A stretch of 64,000 bases of DNA from Trinickia violacea. GTDB lineage: Bacteria; Pseudomonadota; Gammaproteobacteria; Burkholderiales; Burkholderiaceae. Both the position numbers and the translations under genes were made by a program. Below, one piece after another: positions 44,072 through 53,608 of the stretch (within the stretch, counting starts at the first letter, position 1; each line of letters opens with the position of its first letter). The stretch lies in the NCBI RefSeq assembly GCF_005280735.1, contig NZ_CP040078.1, forward strand, positions 372,001 through 436,000, in the 5' to 3' direction. The notes beneath the pieces are model-generated. The model saw nothing but the letters and a program-made list of their open reading frames with translations. It was not told the origin of the DNA and made no database searches.

Positions 44072-44103
44072 ACTACGTAAGCACACTACGTAAAACTACG
44101 TAG
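44072..44103. promoter_or_regulatory. Triple ACTACGTA repeat in the cstA / sensor-kinase intergenic region
   Basis: ACTACGTA occurs at 44072-44079, 44085-44092 and 44095-44102, each with a palindromic TACGTA core; the third is CTACGTAG in full. The spacing is 13 and 10 bases. Tandem short palindromes fit a NarL-type response regulator, such as the one encoded at 45618. Binding is inferred. Confidence 0.6.
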
Positions 44104-44139
44104 GCACCACGTTCGCGAGTTCACGAATCGAAGCCAGCC

Positions 44140-45621
44140 ATGAATCTCAAGACGAAGATTTTCCTGCTCGCGATCGTGCCCTTCCTGGTCGCGATCGCCG
44201 GCATCGAGTTCGGCGTGCGCCAGCAGGCCACGGCGCTGGCGCAGACGCAGCACGCGACGATGCAGACCGCCTACCTGTCGAGCAAGGAGGTCGAGCTCAA
44301 GCACTATGTCGATCTCGCGACGAGCGCGATCGCACCGCTCTACAACGCGAGCGGAGAGAACGCGCGCGACGACGCAATACGGCGTCAGCAAGCGCTCGCG
44401 ATGCTCGAGAAAATGGATTTCGGCCAGGACGGCTACTTCTTCGTCTACGACATGCACGGCAACTCGCTGATGCATCCGCGCGAGCCGAACCTCGTCGGCC
44501 ACAACTGGTGGTCGCTGCGCGATCCCGAAGGATCGCTGACGATTCAGCAGTTGATCGCCGCGGCCTCGCGCGGCGGCGGCTATGTGCGCTACGTCTGGCA
44601 CCGGCCGTCGACGAATCGCCTCGAAGCCAAGCTCGGCTACGTCGTGCCGCTGCCGCGCTGGGGCTGGATGATCGGCACGGGCATTTATCTCGACGACGTG
44701 AACACGACCCTCGCACACATCGACGAGCGCGCCTCGGCCAACATCGAGCGCACGATGATGTGGATCGGCGCGATTGCGCTCGCGGGTTTCGGCGTGATCG
44801 CGTTGTGCGCGCTCGTCGTCAACGTCAGCGAATCGCGCAGCGCCGACGCGAAGCTGAAGCAGCTCGCGCAGCAGGTCGTCGAATCGCAGGAGAACGAACG
44901 GGCGCGGTTGTCGCGCGAGCTGCACGACGGCATCAGCCAGATGATGGTGTCGATCAAGCTGCTGCTCGAATCGGCGCTCGCGCGTTTCGAGCGCGCCTCG
45001 AGCCCCGGCGCGCGCGTGCCCGCCGCCGAAGCCGCGCTGACGACGGGCCTCGCGCGCCTCTCCGACACGCTTCGCGAAGTGCGCCGCATCTCGCACGCGC
45101 TGCGCCCCGCGATGCTCGACGACCTCGGCCTCGCTGCCGCGCTCGAACAATTGACGCGCGAGCTCGGCGAGGAAACCGGCATCGAACTCGGCTTCACGCA
45201 GGTCACGCACACGAACGCGGGCGCGTTGCCCGACGCGGTGAATACGGCGCTCTTTCGCATCGCGCAGGAGGCGCTCAACAACATCGTGCGCCACGCGCAG
45301 GCCACGCGCGCGGCGCTGTCGCTCGACGTGTCGGCGCGCGCCGTCACGCTGTCGATCGCGGACAACGGCCGTGGCTTCGACGTCGAACGCGCCCAAGCCG
45401 ACGCGCGCGGCGGCATCGGGCTGCGCAACATGCGCGAGCGGCTCGAAACGCTGTCGGGCACGCTGTCGCTCGTATCGCAGGCCGGGCATACGGTCGTCAC
45501 GGCGCGCGTGCCGCTGCCTGACAAGGCACATGCGCGGGCGCATGAACGAATCCACGCGCACGCAGCGGAGCGCGCGTCGCCGAACGCGTCCGCAACATCG
45601 AACGAAGGTCCCCGCTCATGA
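44140..45621 (+). CDS. Sensor histidine kinase with single Cache domain (NarX-type kinase core)
   Basis: A 493-residue membrane kinase. Two membrane segments (about 7-25 and 205-228) enclose a Cache_2-like periplasmic sensor with DGYFFVYDMHGNSLMHPREP and YVVPLPRWGWMIGTGIYLDD. The HisKA_3 dimerisation region has the phospho-accepting His262 in RARLSRELHDGISQMM. The HATPase follows with FRIAQEALNNIVRHAQA and RGGIGLRNMRER. Cache_2 sensors often bind small carboxylates such as pyruvate, which would suit control of the divergent cstA. The stop overlaps the response-regulator start. Confidence 0.94.
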   Translation: MNLKTKIFLLAIVPFLVAIAGIEFGVRQQATALAQTQHATMQTAYLSSKEVELKHYVDLATSAIAPLYNASGENARDDAIRRQQALAMLEKMDFGQDGYFFVYDMHGNSLMHPREPNLVGHNWWSLRDPEGSLTIQQLIAAASRGGGYVRYVWHRPSTNRLEAKLGYVVPLPRWGWMIGTGIYLDDVNTTLAHIDERASANIERTMMWIGAIALAGFGVIALCALVVNVSESRSADAKLKQLAQQVVESQENERARLSRELHDGISQMMVSIKLLLESALARFERASSPGARVPAAEAALTTGLARLSDTLREVRRISHALRPAMLDDLGLAAALEQLTRELGEETGIELGFTQVTHTNAGALPDAVNTALFRIAQEALNNIVRHAQATRAALSLDVSARAVTLSIADNGRGFDVERAQADARGGIGLRNMRERLETLSGTLSLVSQAGHTVVTARVPLPDKAHARAHERIHAHAAERASPNASATSNEGPRS

Positions 45622-46268
45622 ACGAAGCGACATCGCGCGCCGCCGCGAAAATCATCTTGGTCGACGACCATCCCCTCGTGCGCGACGGTCTGCGCTTGCG
45701 CCTCGAAGGCGTACCGAACCTGGACGTCGCGGGCGAGGCGGGCAATGCCGACGAAGCGCTAGCGCTGGCCGAAACGGTCGCGCCCGATCTCGTGCTGATG
45801 GACGTCGGCATGAACGGAATGAACGGCATCACGCTCGCGGGCATCTTTCACGAGCGATTTCCGGCGATCCGGGTGCTGATGCTGTCGATGCACGACAACA
45901 TCGAATACGTGATGCAGGCCGTGCGCGCCGGCGCGAGCGGCTACGTGCTGAAGGATTCGCCCGCCACCGAGATCGTCCATGCGATCGGCGCGGTGCTCAA
46001 CGGCCAGACGTTCTTCAGCGCGGGGCTTGCCGCGCGGATGATTCAGGCAAGCGCGATGCAAACGCCGCTGGAAACGCTGACGCCGCGCGAACGCGACATT
46101 CTCGATCTGCTCGCCGAAGGGCTGTCGAGCAAGCAGATCGCGCAATTGAACGGGCTGTCGGTGCGCACGGTCGAGACGCATCGGCTCAACCTGAAGCGCA
46201 AGCTCGATATCGACGGGCAGGCGGAGTTGATCAAGTTCGCGGTCGAGCATCGGCGACGGCGGCAATGA
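45618..46268 (+). CDS. NarL/LuxR-type response regulator
   Basis: A 216-residue regulator. The receiver domain has phospho-acceptor Asp62 in LVLMDVGMNG and the conserved Lys in YVLKDSPA. The C-terminal LuxR HTH is LTPRERDILDLLAEGLSSKQ followed by RTVETHRLNLKRKL. The ATG overlaps the kinase stop by four bases, so kinase and regulator are partners. The divergent cstA promoter with three ACTACGTA repeats is its most likely target. Confidence 0.95.
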   Translation: MNEATSRAAAKIILVDDHPLVRDGLRLRLEGVPNLDVAGEAGNADEALALAETVAPDLVLMDVGMNGMNGITLAGIFHERFPAIRVLMLSMHDNIEYVMQAVRAGASGYVLKDSPATEIVHAIGAVLNGQTFFSAGLAARMIQASAMQTPLETLTPRERDILDLLAEGLSSKQIAQLNGLSVRTVETHRLNLKRKLDIDGQAELIKFAVEHRRRRQ

Positions 46269-46303
46269 CACGCTGGTTTTTCGCGGGCTCACTGTGGGCC
46301 TGA

Positions 46304-46368
46304 AGTAAGCGCTGAAGCGCTAACAGCTCTGCATGAGACCGGGCTAGGCGCTAAAGCGCCAAGCCCGG
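46304..46368. repeat. Dispersed hairpin repeat, copy A
   Basis: AGTAAGCGCTGAAGCGCTAA is followed by GCTCTGCATGAGACC and a second stem, GGGCTAGGCGCTAAAGCGCC. The first two parts recur at 60909-60984. It is an intergenic hairpin-forming element of REP/BIME character just after the response-regulator gene. Confidence 0.6.
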
Positions 46369-46387
46369 ATCGACATCGGGTTGACAA

Positions 46388-46416
46388 AAAAAGGACGCCG
46401 GTCAAGCGTCCTTTTT
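46388..46416. terminator. Bidirectional intrinsic terminator
   Basis: AAAAAGGACGC and GCGTCCTTTTT form a perfect 11-bp stem around a 7-base loop, with a T-run in both directions. It separates the response-regulator gene from the convergent hpnM gene. Confidence 0.9.
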
Positions 46417-46442
46417 CGTTCATGGGCTCGATCGCGCTTACA

Positions 46443-47051
46443 TCAACCGGCACCGCGCGCGTTATGCTCCGTCAGGAACTTGATCAGGCCATCGATGCCG
46501 CCCTTCGAAATCTGGTCGGCGAACTGACGCTGATAGACCTGGATCAGCCAGGCGCCCATCATATTGATGTCGTAGATCTTCCAGCCGTCGGCCGTCTTTT
46601 CCATCCGGTAGTCGATCCCCTGATCGTCGCCGCCCGTGAGCACGTGCGTCTGCACCACCGTATCCTTGGCGCCCGCCGGCGTCGACGACGGCACGAACTT
46701 GAACGTCACGTTTTGGTCGCGCAGTTGCGACAGCGACGCGGCATAGGTCCGCACGAGCAGGAGCTGAAATTGCTCGAACAACTGCTTCTGCTGATCGGGC
46801 GTCGCCTTGTTCCAGGCATCCTGGCCGACCGCGATGCGGGTCGTGCGCAGGAAGTCGGTGTACGGCACGAAGCGCGTCTGTACGAAGCCGGTAATTTTTG
46901 CCATGTCGCCGCTCTTCGCTTGCGGGTCGGCCTTCATCGCGGTGACGGTGCCTTCGACGGCCGTCTTCGCGACGGAATCGGGGCTTGCCTGGGCGAAAGC
47001 CGTGCCGGACACGAATGCGGCTGCGAGAAAAGCAATCAGATAACGTTTCAT
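46443..47051 (-). CDS. hpnM: HpnM family protein (MlaC/Ttg2D-like periplasmic lipid carrier)
   Basis: A 202-residue protein with a signal peptide, RYLIAFLAAAFVSGTAFAQA. The MlaC-type domain carries FVQTRFVPYTDFLRTTRIAV, LLVRTYAASLSQLRDQNV and MEKTADGWKIYDINMMGAWL. MlaC proteins move phospholipids across the periplasm, and the HpnM branch goes with hopanoid loci. It is divergent from hpnN, with which it likely works in hopanoid transport to the outer membrane. Confidence 0.9.
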   Translation of the reverse strand: MKRYLIAFLAAAFVSGTAFAQASPDSVAKTAVEGTVTAMKADPQAKSGDMAKITGFVQTRFVPYTDFLRTTRIAVGQDAWNKATPDQQKQLFEQFQLLLVRTYAASLSQLRDQNVTFKFVPSSTPAGAKDTVVQTHVLTGGDDQGIDYRMEKTADGWKIYDINMMGAWLIQVYQRQFADQISKGGIDGLIKFLTEHNARGAG

Positions 47052-47296
47052 ACGCTCGTCGGTTCAGTGAAGAAATGAGCGGCCGCGACTATGAAGCCTG
47101 CGGGCGTCGGGCCAGTATACCGGCTTTACCCGATGGCTTTCCCGCGAACTCGCGCGTCAGGGCCGCGCGGGCGTGCAACGGCCAAGGGCGAGCGATTCGC
47201 GGCGCAACGGACAGCATCCTGCGCCCATCGGCGGCGCGCCGGTATACTTCGCCTCTTGCCCAATGCCGTCCCCTTTGACAGGGCCCCCTTGCCTAC

Positions 47297-49924
47297 ATGC
47301 TGAAGTCATCCGTCGTCCGCCTCGTCGCCTGGTCCGTACGCTATCCGGTCTGGGTCATCGTCATCTCGCTGCTGCTCGCGGCGGTGAGTGGTCACTATGT
47401 CGTCAACCATTTCAAGATCAACACCGACGTCAGCCGGCTGATCGAAACGGACGAGACCTGGACGGCGCTCGGCGACGCCACCGACAAAGCCTTCCCGCAG
47501 CGCGGACAAACGATCCTCGTCGTCGTCGAGGCAGCCGCGCCGGAATTCGCCGACGCCGCCGCGAACGAACTGACCGCCGCACTGCGCAAGCAGCCGAACG
47601 AATTCGCGGCGGTCTCACAGCCGTCGGGCGGTCCGTTCTTCGAGCGCAATGGGCTCTTGTTCCTGTCGCCCAAGGAAATCCAAGACACCACTTCGCAGCT
47701 CGCCAAAGCCAAGCCGCTCATCAACACGCTCGCGAAAGACCCGAGCCTGACCGGCCTCGCCGACACGCTGACCACCACCCTCCTCTTGCCGCTGCAGCTC
47801 GGCCAGGTCAACCTCGGCGACATGGCGAATCTGCTGAACAAGAGCGCGACGACGCTCGACGGCGTGCTCGCCGGCAAGTTCACGGTGCTGTCGTGGCGCG
47901 GTCTCGTCGACAAGGACCAGGCCAAGCAGCCGGCCTACGCGTTCATCACCGTGCAGCCCGTGGTCGATTACGGCGCGCTCGAAGCGGGCGCGCGCGGCTC
48001 CGAAGCGGTCCGCACGACGGCCACCGTGCTGAACCTGTCGGGCCGCTATGGCGCGCAGGTCCGCCTGACCGGCGAACAGCCGCTCGCCGACGAGGAGTTC
48101 GCCTCCGTGGAGCAAGGCGCGCTCGTCAACGCGATCGCCACGTTCCTCGTCGTGCTGATGATCCTGTGGCTCGCGCTTCGCTCGGGCAAGCTGATCGTCG
48201 CGGTGTTCATCACGCTGTTCGTCGGGCTCGCGATCACGGCCGCGCTCGGACTCTTGATGGTCGACGCGCTCAATATGATTTCGGTCGCGTTCATGGTGCT
48301 GTTCGTGGGGCTTGGGGTCGACTTCGGCATCCAGTTCGGCGTCAAGTACCGCGAGGCGCGCTATAACGACGACGACCTGAACCGCGCGCTCATCAAGACC
48401 GCGTACGAAGTCGGCATTCCGCTCACGCTCGCCGCCACGGCGGTGGCCGCGAGCTTCTTCTCGTTTCTGCCGACGGCCTATCGCGGCGTGTCGGAGCTGG
48501 GCCTGATCGCGGGCGTCGGCATGTTCGTGGCGTACGTCACGAACATGACGCTCCTGCCCGCGCTCATCAAGCTGTTCAGGCCGGCCGGCGAGAAAGGCTC
48601 GCCGGGCTTTCCGCGTCTCGCGCCCGTCGACGATTACCTCGACCGCAACCGCAAGCCCGTGCTGATCGGCACGCTGGTGGTGATCGTCGGCGCGTTGCCG
48701 CTGCTCTTGCATCTGCACTTCGACTTCAACCCGCTGCATTTGAAGGACCCGCATAGCGAATCGATGGCGACGCTGCTCGCGCTCAAGGATTCGCCGGAAG
48801 CGGGCGTCAACGACGTGACCGTGCTCGCGCCGTCGCTGGCCGCCGCCGACCAAACGGCTGCGCGGCTTTCGAAGCTGCCGGAAGTCGGCCGGATCACGAC
48901 GCTCTCGAGCTTCATCCCGAGCGACCAGCCGCAGAAGCTCGATCTCATCGATGCCGCCGCGGAAGAACTGTCGCCCGCGCTCACGCAACCCGGCGCGCCC
49001 GCGGCGAACGATACGCTGCGCGTCGCCGCGCTCAAGCGCGCGGCGAACCAGCTTTCGCTCGCCGCCGACGACCACCCCGGCCCCGGCGCCGCCGAGGCCA
49101 AGCACTTGTCCGAGACGCTGGCGAAGCTCGCCGCCGCCGACCCGGCCATGCGCGACCGCGCTGAAACCGCGATTTCCGAGCCGCTGCGCCTCGCGCTGCG
49201 GCAGCTGCAGCTGTTGCTCGAGCCCGAGCAGATCACGCGCGCCAACCTGCCGCCGGATCTCGTGCGCGACTGGGTATCGCCGGACGGCCGCGCGCTCGTC
49301 AATATCTCGCCGAAGGTGCCCGCGGGCGTCGATCCGAACGACGACGCGATGCTGCGCCGCTTTGCTCACGCGGTGAAGCAGGCCGACCCGTCGGCGATCG
49401 GCGGCCCGATCTCGATCCTGCATTCGGCCGACACGATCATCGAAGCGTTCGCGCAAGCGGCCCTGTGGGCGGTGCTGTCGATCACGCTCTTGCTGTGGCT
49501 CACTCTGCGCCGTTTCGGCGACGTGCTACGCACGCTGATTCCGCTGCTGGTTTCGGCGGTTGTCACGCTCGAACTGTGTGTTGTCTTTCACATGCCGCTC
49601 AACTTCGCGAATATCATCGCGTTACCGCTCATGCTCGGCGTCGGCGTCGCGTTCAAGATCTACTTCGTGATGGCTTGGCGCGCCGGGCAAACCAGCCTGC
49701 TGCAATCGAGCCTCACGCACGCCGTCATGTTGAGCGCCGCGACCACCGCGACCGCGTTCGGCAGCCTGTGGCTCTCGCATCACCCGGGCACGGCGAGCAT
49801 GGGCCGGCTGCTTGCGCTGTCGCTGTCTTGCACGCTGATCGGCGCAGTGGTATTCCAGCCCGTACTGATGGGCAAACCGCGTGTTAAGCGCACACCGAAG
49901 AAAAAGACATTGGGCACTCGATGA
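47297..49924 (+). CDS. hpnN: Hopanoid transporter HpnN (RND family)
   Basis: An 875-residue RND protein that moves hopanoids from the inner to the outer membrane. A first membrane segment (YPVWVIVISLLLAAVSGHYV) is followed by a large periplasmic domain, then the RND/SSD-like membrane block with VGLGVDFGIQFGVKYREARY. A second periplasmic domain and a second block with FANIIALPLMLGVGVAFKIY complete the protein. Its stop overlaps the mlaA start, which suggests joint export of hopanoids and handling of phospholipids. Confidence 0.94.
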   Translation: MLKSSVVRLVAWSVRYPVWVIVISLLLAAVSGHYVVNHFKINTDVSRLIETDETWTALGDATDKAFPQRGQTILVVVEAAAPEFADAAANELTAALRKQPNEFAAVSQPSGGPFFERNGLLFLSPKEIQDTTSQLAKAKPLINTLAKDPSLTGLADTLTTTLLLPLQLGQVNLGDMANLLNKSATTLDGVLAGKFTVLSWRGLVDKDQAKQPAYAFITVQPVVDYGALEAGARGSEAVRTTATVLNLSGRYGAQVRLTGEQPLADEEFASVEQGALVNAIATFLVVLMILWLALRSGKLIVAVFITLFVGLAITAALGLLMVDALNMISVAFMVLFVGLGVDFGIQFGVKYREARYNDDDLNRALIKTAYEVGIPLTLAATAVAASFFSFLPTAYRGVSELGLIAGVGMFVAYVTNMTLLPALIKLFRPAGEKGSPGFPRLAPVDDYLDRNRKPVLIGTLVVIVGALPLLLHLHFDFNPLHLKDPHSESMATLLALKDSPEAGVNDVTVLAPSLAAADQTAARLSKLPEVGRITTLSSFIPSDQPQKLDLIDAAAEELSPALTQPGAPAANDTLRVAALKRAANQLSLAADDHPGPGAAEAKHLSETLAKLAAADPAMRDRAETAISEPLRLALRQLQLLLEPEQITRANLPPDLVRDWVSPDGRALVNISPKVPAGVDPNDDAMLRRFAHAVKQADPSAIGGPISILHSADTIIEAFAQAALWAVLSITLLLWLTLRRFGDVLRTLIPLLVSAVVTLELCVVFHMPLNFANIIALPLMLGVGVAFKIYFVMAWRAGQTSLLQSSLTHAVMLSAATTATAFGSLWLSHHPGTASMGRLLALSLSCTLIGAVVFQPVLMGKPRVKRTPKKKTLGTR

Positions 49925-50748
49925 ATAAGCTGCGAAACACTTCGCTGGCGCTCACCGCCGCAGGCGCGCTCTCCGGTTGCGCCACCGGCCCGAACGCCAC
50001 GCCTGGCGACCCACTGGAGCCGATGAACCGGGTCATCTTCAACGTCAACGACACGGTCGATCGGACGATCGCCCAGCCGGTCGCGAGGGGCTACCTGAAA
50101 GTCACGCCGCAGCCGATCCGCACGGCCGTCAGCAACTTCTTTTCGAACCTCGGCGATGTCGGCAACTTCGCGAACAACCTGTTGCAACTGAAGATCACCG
50201 ACGCCACCGAAGACCTGATGCGCCTGACGTTCAACACCGTGTTCGGGCTCGGCGGGCTAATCGACTGGGCGACGCCCGCGGGACTGCCGAAGCATCATCA
50301 GGACTTCGGCCTGACGCTTGGCCATTGGGGCGTGCCGTCCGGCCCGTATCTGGTGCTGCCGCTGTTCGGGCCTAGCTCGTTCCGCGACGGCGTCGGGCGC
50401 GCTGCGGACATCTACGTCAATCCGCTGAGTTTCAGCTCTCTCGATGCGGAGGAACGCGTCCCGCTCTACGTGCTGCAATTCGTGAGCGCGCGCGCCGATC
50501 TGCTCGGCGCGACGAACCTGCTCGAGGCGGCGGCGCTCGACAAATACTCGTTCGTCCGCGATGCCTATGTTCAGCAACGCAAAGCGCTGCTGAACCAGGG
50601 CGGGACCAAGCCGCCCGCGCTGCCTAACTATGGCGACGAAGGTGAGGCTGCGGCGCCTGCCGAAGCGTCGGGTGCGGCTGCGCCTGCCGCACCGGCTGCT
50701 CCAGCCGGTGGCGGCAATGCCCCGGCGAGCGCACCGAGCGGTCAATAA
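49921..50748 (+). CDS. mlaA: MlaA/VacJ-family outer-membrane lipoprotein
   Basis: A 275-residue lipoprotein. The signal peptide ends in the lipobox LSGC (Cys20). The MlaA core has DPLEPMNRVIFNVNDTVDRT, NFFSNLGDVGNFANNLLQLK and DFGLTLGHWGVPSGPYLVLP. MlaA removes misplaced phospholipids from the outer leaflet of the outer membrane. An Ala/Pro-rich tail of about 45 residues is extra. The start overlaps the hpnN stop (ATGA), and with hpnM nearby it forms a lipid-transport group. Confidence 0.95.
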   Translation: MNKLRNTSLALTAAGALSGCATGPNATPGDPLEPMNRVIFNVNDTVDRTIAQPVARGYLKVTPQPIRTAVSNFFSNLGDVGNFANNLLQLKITDATEDLMRLTFNTVFGLGGLIDWATPAGLPKHHQDFGLTLGHWGVPSGPYLVLPLFGPSSFRDGVGRAADIYVNPLSFSSLDAEERVPLYVLQFVSARADLLGATNLLEAAALDKYSFVRDAYVQQRKALLNQGGTKPPALPNYGDEGEAAAPAEASGAAAPAAPAAPAGGGNAPASAPSGQ

Positions 50749-50780
50749 GCAACCGCCGATCGACACGGCGGGTCAGGCAG

Positions 50781-50801
50781 GCGGCCCCATTGCGGGGCCG
50801 C
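50781..50801. terminator. GC-rich hairpin between convergent mlaA and hpnG
   Basis: GCGGCCCC, loop ATTGC, GGGGCCGC form a perfect 8-bp stem between two convergent genes. There is no T-run, so it may terminate weakly or with Rho. Confidence 0.45.
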
Positions 50802-50825
50802 GTTGCGACCCGGCTGCCAAGTGCC

Positions 50826-51527
50826 TCAGTGCGGCCGCAGCGCCCCGGCCTCACCGAGCGCATGCCGCGCCTGGACAAGCGTCATGCGCGCGGCGCGCGC
50901 ATCCGCGGCGAGCCGGATCAACGCGCCGAGCTGGGACGGCTGGCGGGCCAGTTCGCGCAGAATCGGCCCGATGGCCGTCGTGCCGTCGTCGCGCAATCCG
51001 GCCGTGGCCGCGCGCGGCAGCGTGCGCCACGCAGGGTCGACGATCGCGCGGCACACGATGAACGGCAAGCCGCGCGCTGCCGCGATGGCGCCCGCGATGT
51101 GCGATTCCATGTCGACCGCGAGCGCGCCCGTCGAGCGGTGGAGGTGTTCCTTGTCCTGCGCGCTCACGACCGGCGCGGTCACGCCGGCCATCGTGCCGCG
51201 CCGCACGCGATCGTGGAGCGGCGTCCCCGCGAGCGCATCCGCGCAGCGCGCCGCCCACGCGGCGTTCGTCGGGATGCGGCCCAAGGGGCCGTCGACGGCA
51301 TCCGCGATGATGAGCGTTCCCGGTTCCAGACCGGGCGCCAAGCCGCCCGCCGTCCCGAAGCTGACGATGCCGCCGCAGCCGCGCGCGACCGCTTCGGACA
51401 ACGCGCGCTCGAGCCAATCGGCGCGCGCCGCATAGACCGTTTCGACCCCGTCGCCGCGCGCGATGCGCGCTTCGAACGCCATGCCGGTCACGGCGATGAT
51501 GGGCAGGGCCGCCATCGGTTGGGCCAT
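50826..51527 (-). CDS. hpnG: Hopanoid-associated phosphorylase HpnG
   Basis: A nucleoside phosphorylase-like enzyme of about 233 residues that removes adenine from adenosylhopane, the step after HpnH. IIAVTGMAFEARIA, GGIVSFGTAGGLAPGLEPGT and ALAVDMESHIAGAIAAARGL are the family blocks, the last with the Glu of the MES motif. The ATG at 51527 begins close to the domain; a GTG at 51569 overlapping the shc stop is an alternative. It is the last gene of the hpnD-hpnE-shc-hpnG operon. Confidence 0.9.
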   Translation of the reverse strand: MAQPMAALPIIAVTGMAFEARIARGDGVETVYAARADWLERALSEAVARGCGGIVSFGTAGGLAPGLEPGTLIIADAVDGPLGRIPTNAAWAARCADALAGTPLHDRVRRGTMAGVTAPVVSAQDKEHLHRSTGALAVDMESHIAGAIAAARGLPFIVCRAIVDPAWRTLPRAATAGLRDDGTTAIGPILRELARQPSQLGALIRLAADARAARMTLVQARHALGEAGALRPH

Positions 51528-51565
51528 GCCGCCTTCGACCGCAGCCGCCGGATCGCGCCGCACCG

Positions 51566-53608
51566 TCACATCCCGACCGTGACGCGCGTGCTCGCGTCGC
51601 GCTTCAGATTCCGGTAACGGGCGAGCGCCCAAAGCGGGAAGAATTTGCGATAGCCGTGGTAGCGCAGATAGAAAACGCGCGGGAAGCCGGTCGCCGTGAA
51701 GCGGGTTTCGTCCCAGAGGCCATGCTCGCGTTGCGTCTTCGTCAGATACGCAACGCCGCGCTCGACAGCGGGATGATCGACCTCCCCCGCCGCCATCAGC
51801 CCGATGAGCGCCCAGGCCGTCTGCGACGACGTGCTCGACGCCTTCTCGTAGCCGCGATAGTTGAGCTTGTAGCTCGTGCCGTCCTCGCCCCAGCCGCCGT
51901 CCTCGTTCTGAATCGAGATCAGCCACTGTGCGGCGCGCTTGATGCGCGGGTCGTCGTGCGGCATGCCCGCGGCGTTCAGCGCGCACAGCGTCGTCCACGT
52001 GCCGTAGATGTAGTTCATCCCCCAGCGGCCGTACCAGCTGCCGTCGGCTTCCTGCTCCTTGAGCAGATAGTCGTACGCGCGGCGCGCGGGCTCGCTGGTG
52101 CCCGGCATTTCACCGAGCTGCGCGAGCATCGAGAGACAACGCGCCGACACGTCGGCGGTCGGCGGATCGAGCAGCGCGCCGTGATCGGAGAACGGGATGT
52201 TGTTCAGGTAGTACTGCGTGTTTTCCGGCTCGAACGCGCCCCAGCCGCCGTCGCTGCTCTGCATGCCGACCACCCACTCGCGCGCCCGCGCAATCGCTTC
52301 GCGGTCGACGTTCGATTGCGTGAGCGTCGCGGCGCGATCCATCGCCATCACGACCACGGCGGTGTCGTCGACGTCCGGATAGTGCGGGTTCGCGTACTGG
52401 AACGCCCAGCCGCCGGGCCGCACGTTCGGACGGCGCGAGATCCAGTCGCCGCGCACGTTCAGGATCTGCAGCGGACGCAGCCATTGCAGGCCCTGCAGCG
52501 CCGCTTGCTCGGCGCGCGGCTCCTCGGTTTCGAGCAGCGCGTGCGCCGCGAGCGACGTATCCCACACCGGCGACAAACACGGCTGGCAGTACGCCTCTTC
52601 CTCGCCGATCACGAGCAGCTTCTCGACCGACTGACGCGCAATCGCGCGATTCGGATGATCGGGCGGATAGCCGAGCACGTCGTACATCATCACGGCATTG
52701 GCCATCGCCGGGAAAATCGCCCCGAGCCCGTCTTCGCCGTTCAGGCGCTCATCGACGAACGCGACGGCCGCATCGATCGCCTTTTGGCGCGTGTGCCGCG
52801 GGAAGAGGCCATCGGTCGCGCGCAGGATGGCGTCGACGCCGCGGAAGAACACGAACCAGCCCTGGCTTTGGTGCTCCGCTCGCGGCAGGAGACCGGTGGA
52901 AACCGGCGCGCCCTTGAAGATCTCGTCGATACGGACGCCGCGCGGATTCTTCGCCTTCGGCCGCTTGGCGTTCAACACGAGCAGCGGCACGATCACGGTG
53001 CGCGCCCAGTACGACACCTTCGACAGGTGGAACGGGAACCACATCGGCAGCAGCATGATCTCGACCGGCATCATCGGCACCGCATGCCACGGAATCACGC
53101 CGAACAGCGCGAGCAGGATGCGCGTGAACACGTTCACGGCCTCCGCGCCGCCGTTCGCGAGAATCGCTTGGCGCGCGCGCTGCATGTGCTCGGCATCTTC
53201 GGAATCGCCGGCCATCTTCAGCGCGAAATACGCCTTCACGGTGGCGCTGATGTCGAGCTTGCCGTCGGTGAAGAGCGGCCAGCCGCCGTCGGCGAGCTGG
53301 ATGCGGCGCAGATAGCGGGCGATCTTCTGTTCGAGCTCGATGTTCGGCGTCTCGCCGAGGTAGTGCACCAGCAGGATGTACTCCGCGGGAATCGTCGCGT
53401 CGGCTTCGAGCTCGTAGAGCCAGTGGCCGTCGGGACGCTGCGCGGCGAGCAGCGCGTCGACGGCGCGCGTGACGGCGGCATCGAGCACGGGGTTCGCTTG
53501 CGCGCGGGCTGCGGCGCCGCCGGCTTGCGGCGCGGGGGAAGGCGCGGCTTCGGTGACGGCGGCGTCGGTGGCGGCGTCGTTGGCAGGTACGGTGGTCAAA
53601 TCGTTCAT
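51566..53608 (-). CDS. shc: Squalene-hopene cyclase
   Basis: A 680-residue membrane-bound cyclase that folds squalene into hopene. The catalytic DxDDTA motif is DVDDTA at residues 412-417, with the proton-donor Asp at 414. Repeated QW motifs are visible, such as DGSWYGRWGMNYIYGTW, QNEDGGWGEDG and DGGWPLFTDG. An Ala/Pro-rich N-terminal stretch of about 45 residues precedes the first repeat. The start at 53608 overlaps the hpnE stop. Confidence 0.97.
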   Translation of the reverse strand: MNDLTTVPANDAATDAAVTEAAPSPAPQAGGAAARAQANPVLDAAVTRAVDALLAAQRPDGHWLYELEADATIPAEYILLVHYLGETPNIELEQKIARYLRRIQLADGGWPLFTDGKLDISATVKAYFALKMAGDSEDAEHMQRARQAILANGGAEAVNVFTRILLALFGVIPWHAVPMMPVEIMLLPMWFPFHLSKVSYWARTVIVPLLVLNAKRPKAKNPRGVRIDEIFKGAPVSTGLLPRAEHQSQGWFVFFRGVDAILRATDGLFPRHTRQKAIDAAVAFVDERLNGEDGLGAIFPAMANAVMMYDVLGYPPDHPNRAIARQSVEKLLVIGEEEAYCQPCLSPVWDTSLAAHALLETEEPRAEQAALQGLQWLRPLQILNVRGDWISRRPNVRPGGWAFQYANPHYPDVDDTAVVVMAMDRAATLTQSNVDREAIARAREWVVGMQSSDGGWGAFEPENTQYYLNNIPFSDHGALLDPPTADVSARCLSMLAQLGEMPGTSEPARRAYDYLLKEQEADGSWYGRWGMNYIYGTWTTLCALNAAGMPHDDPRIKRAAQWLISIQNEDGGWGEDGTSYKLNYRGYEKASSTSSQTAWALIGLMAAGEVDHPAVERGVAYLTKTQREHGLWDETRFTATGFPRVFYLRYHGYRKFFPLWALARYRNLKRDASTRVTVGM

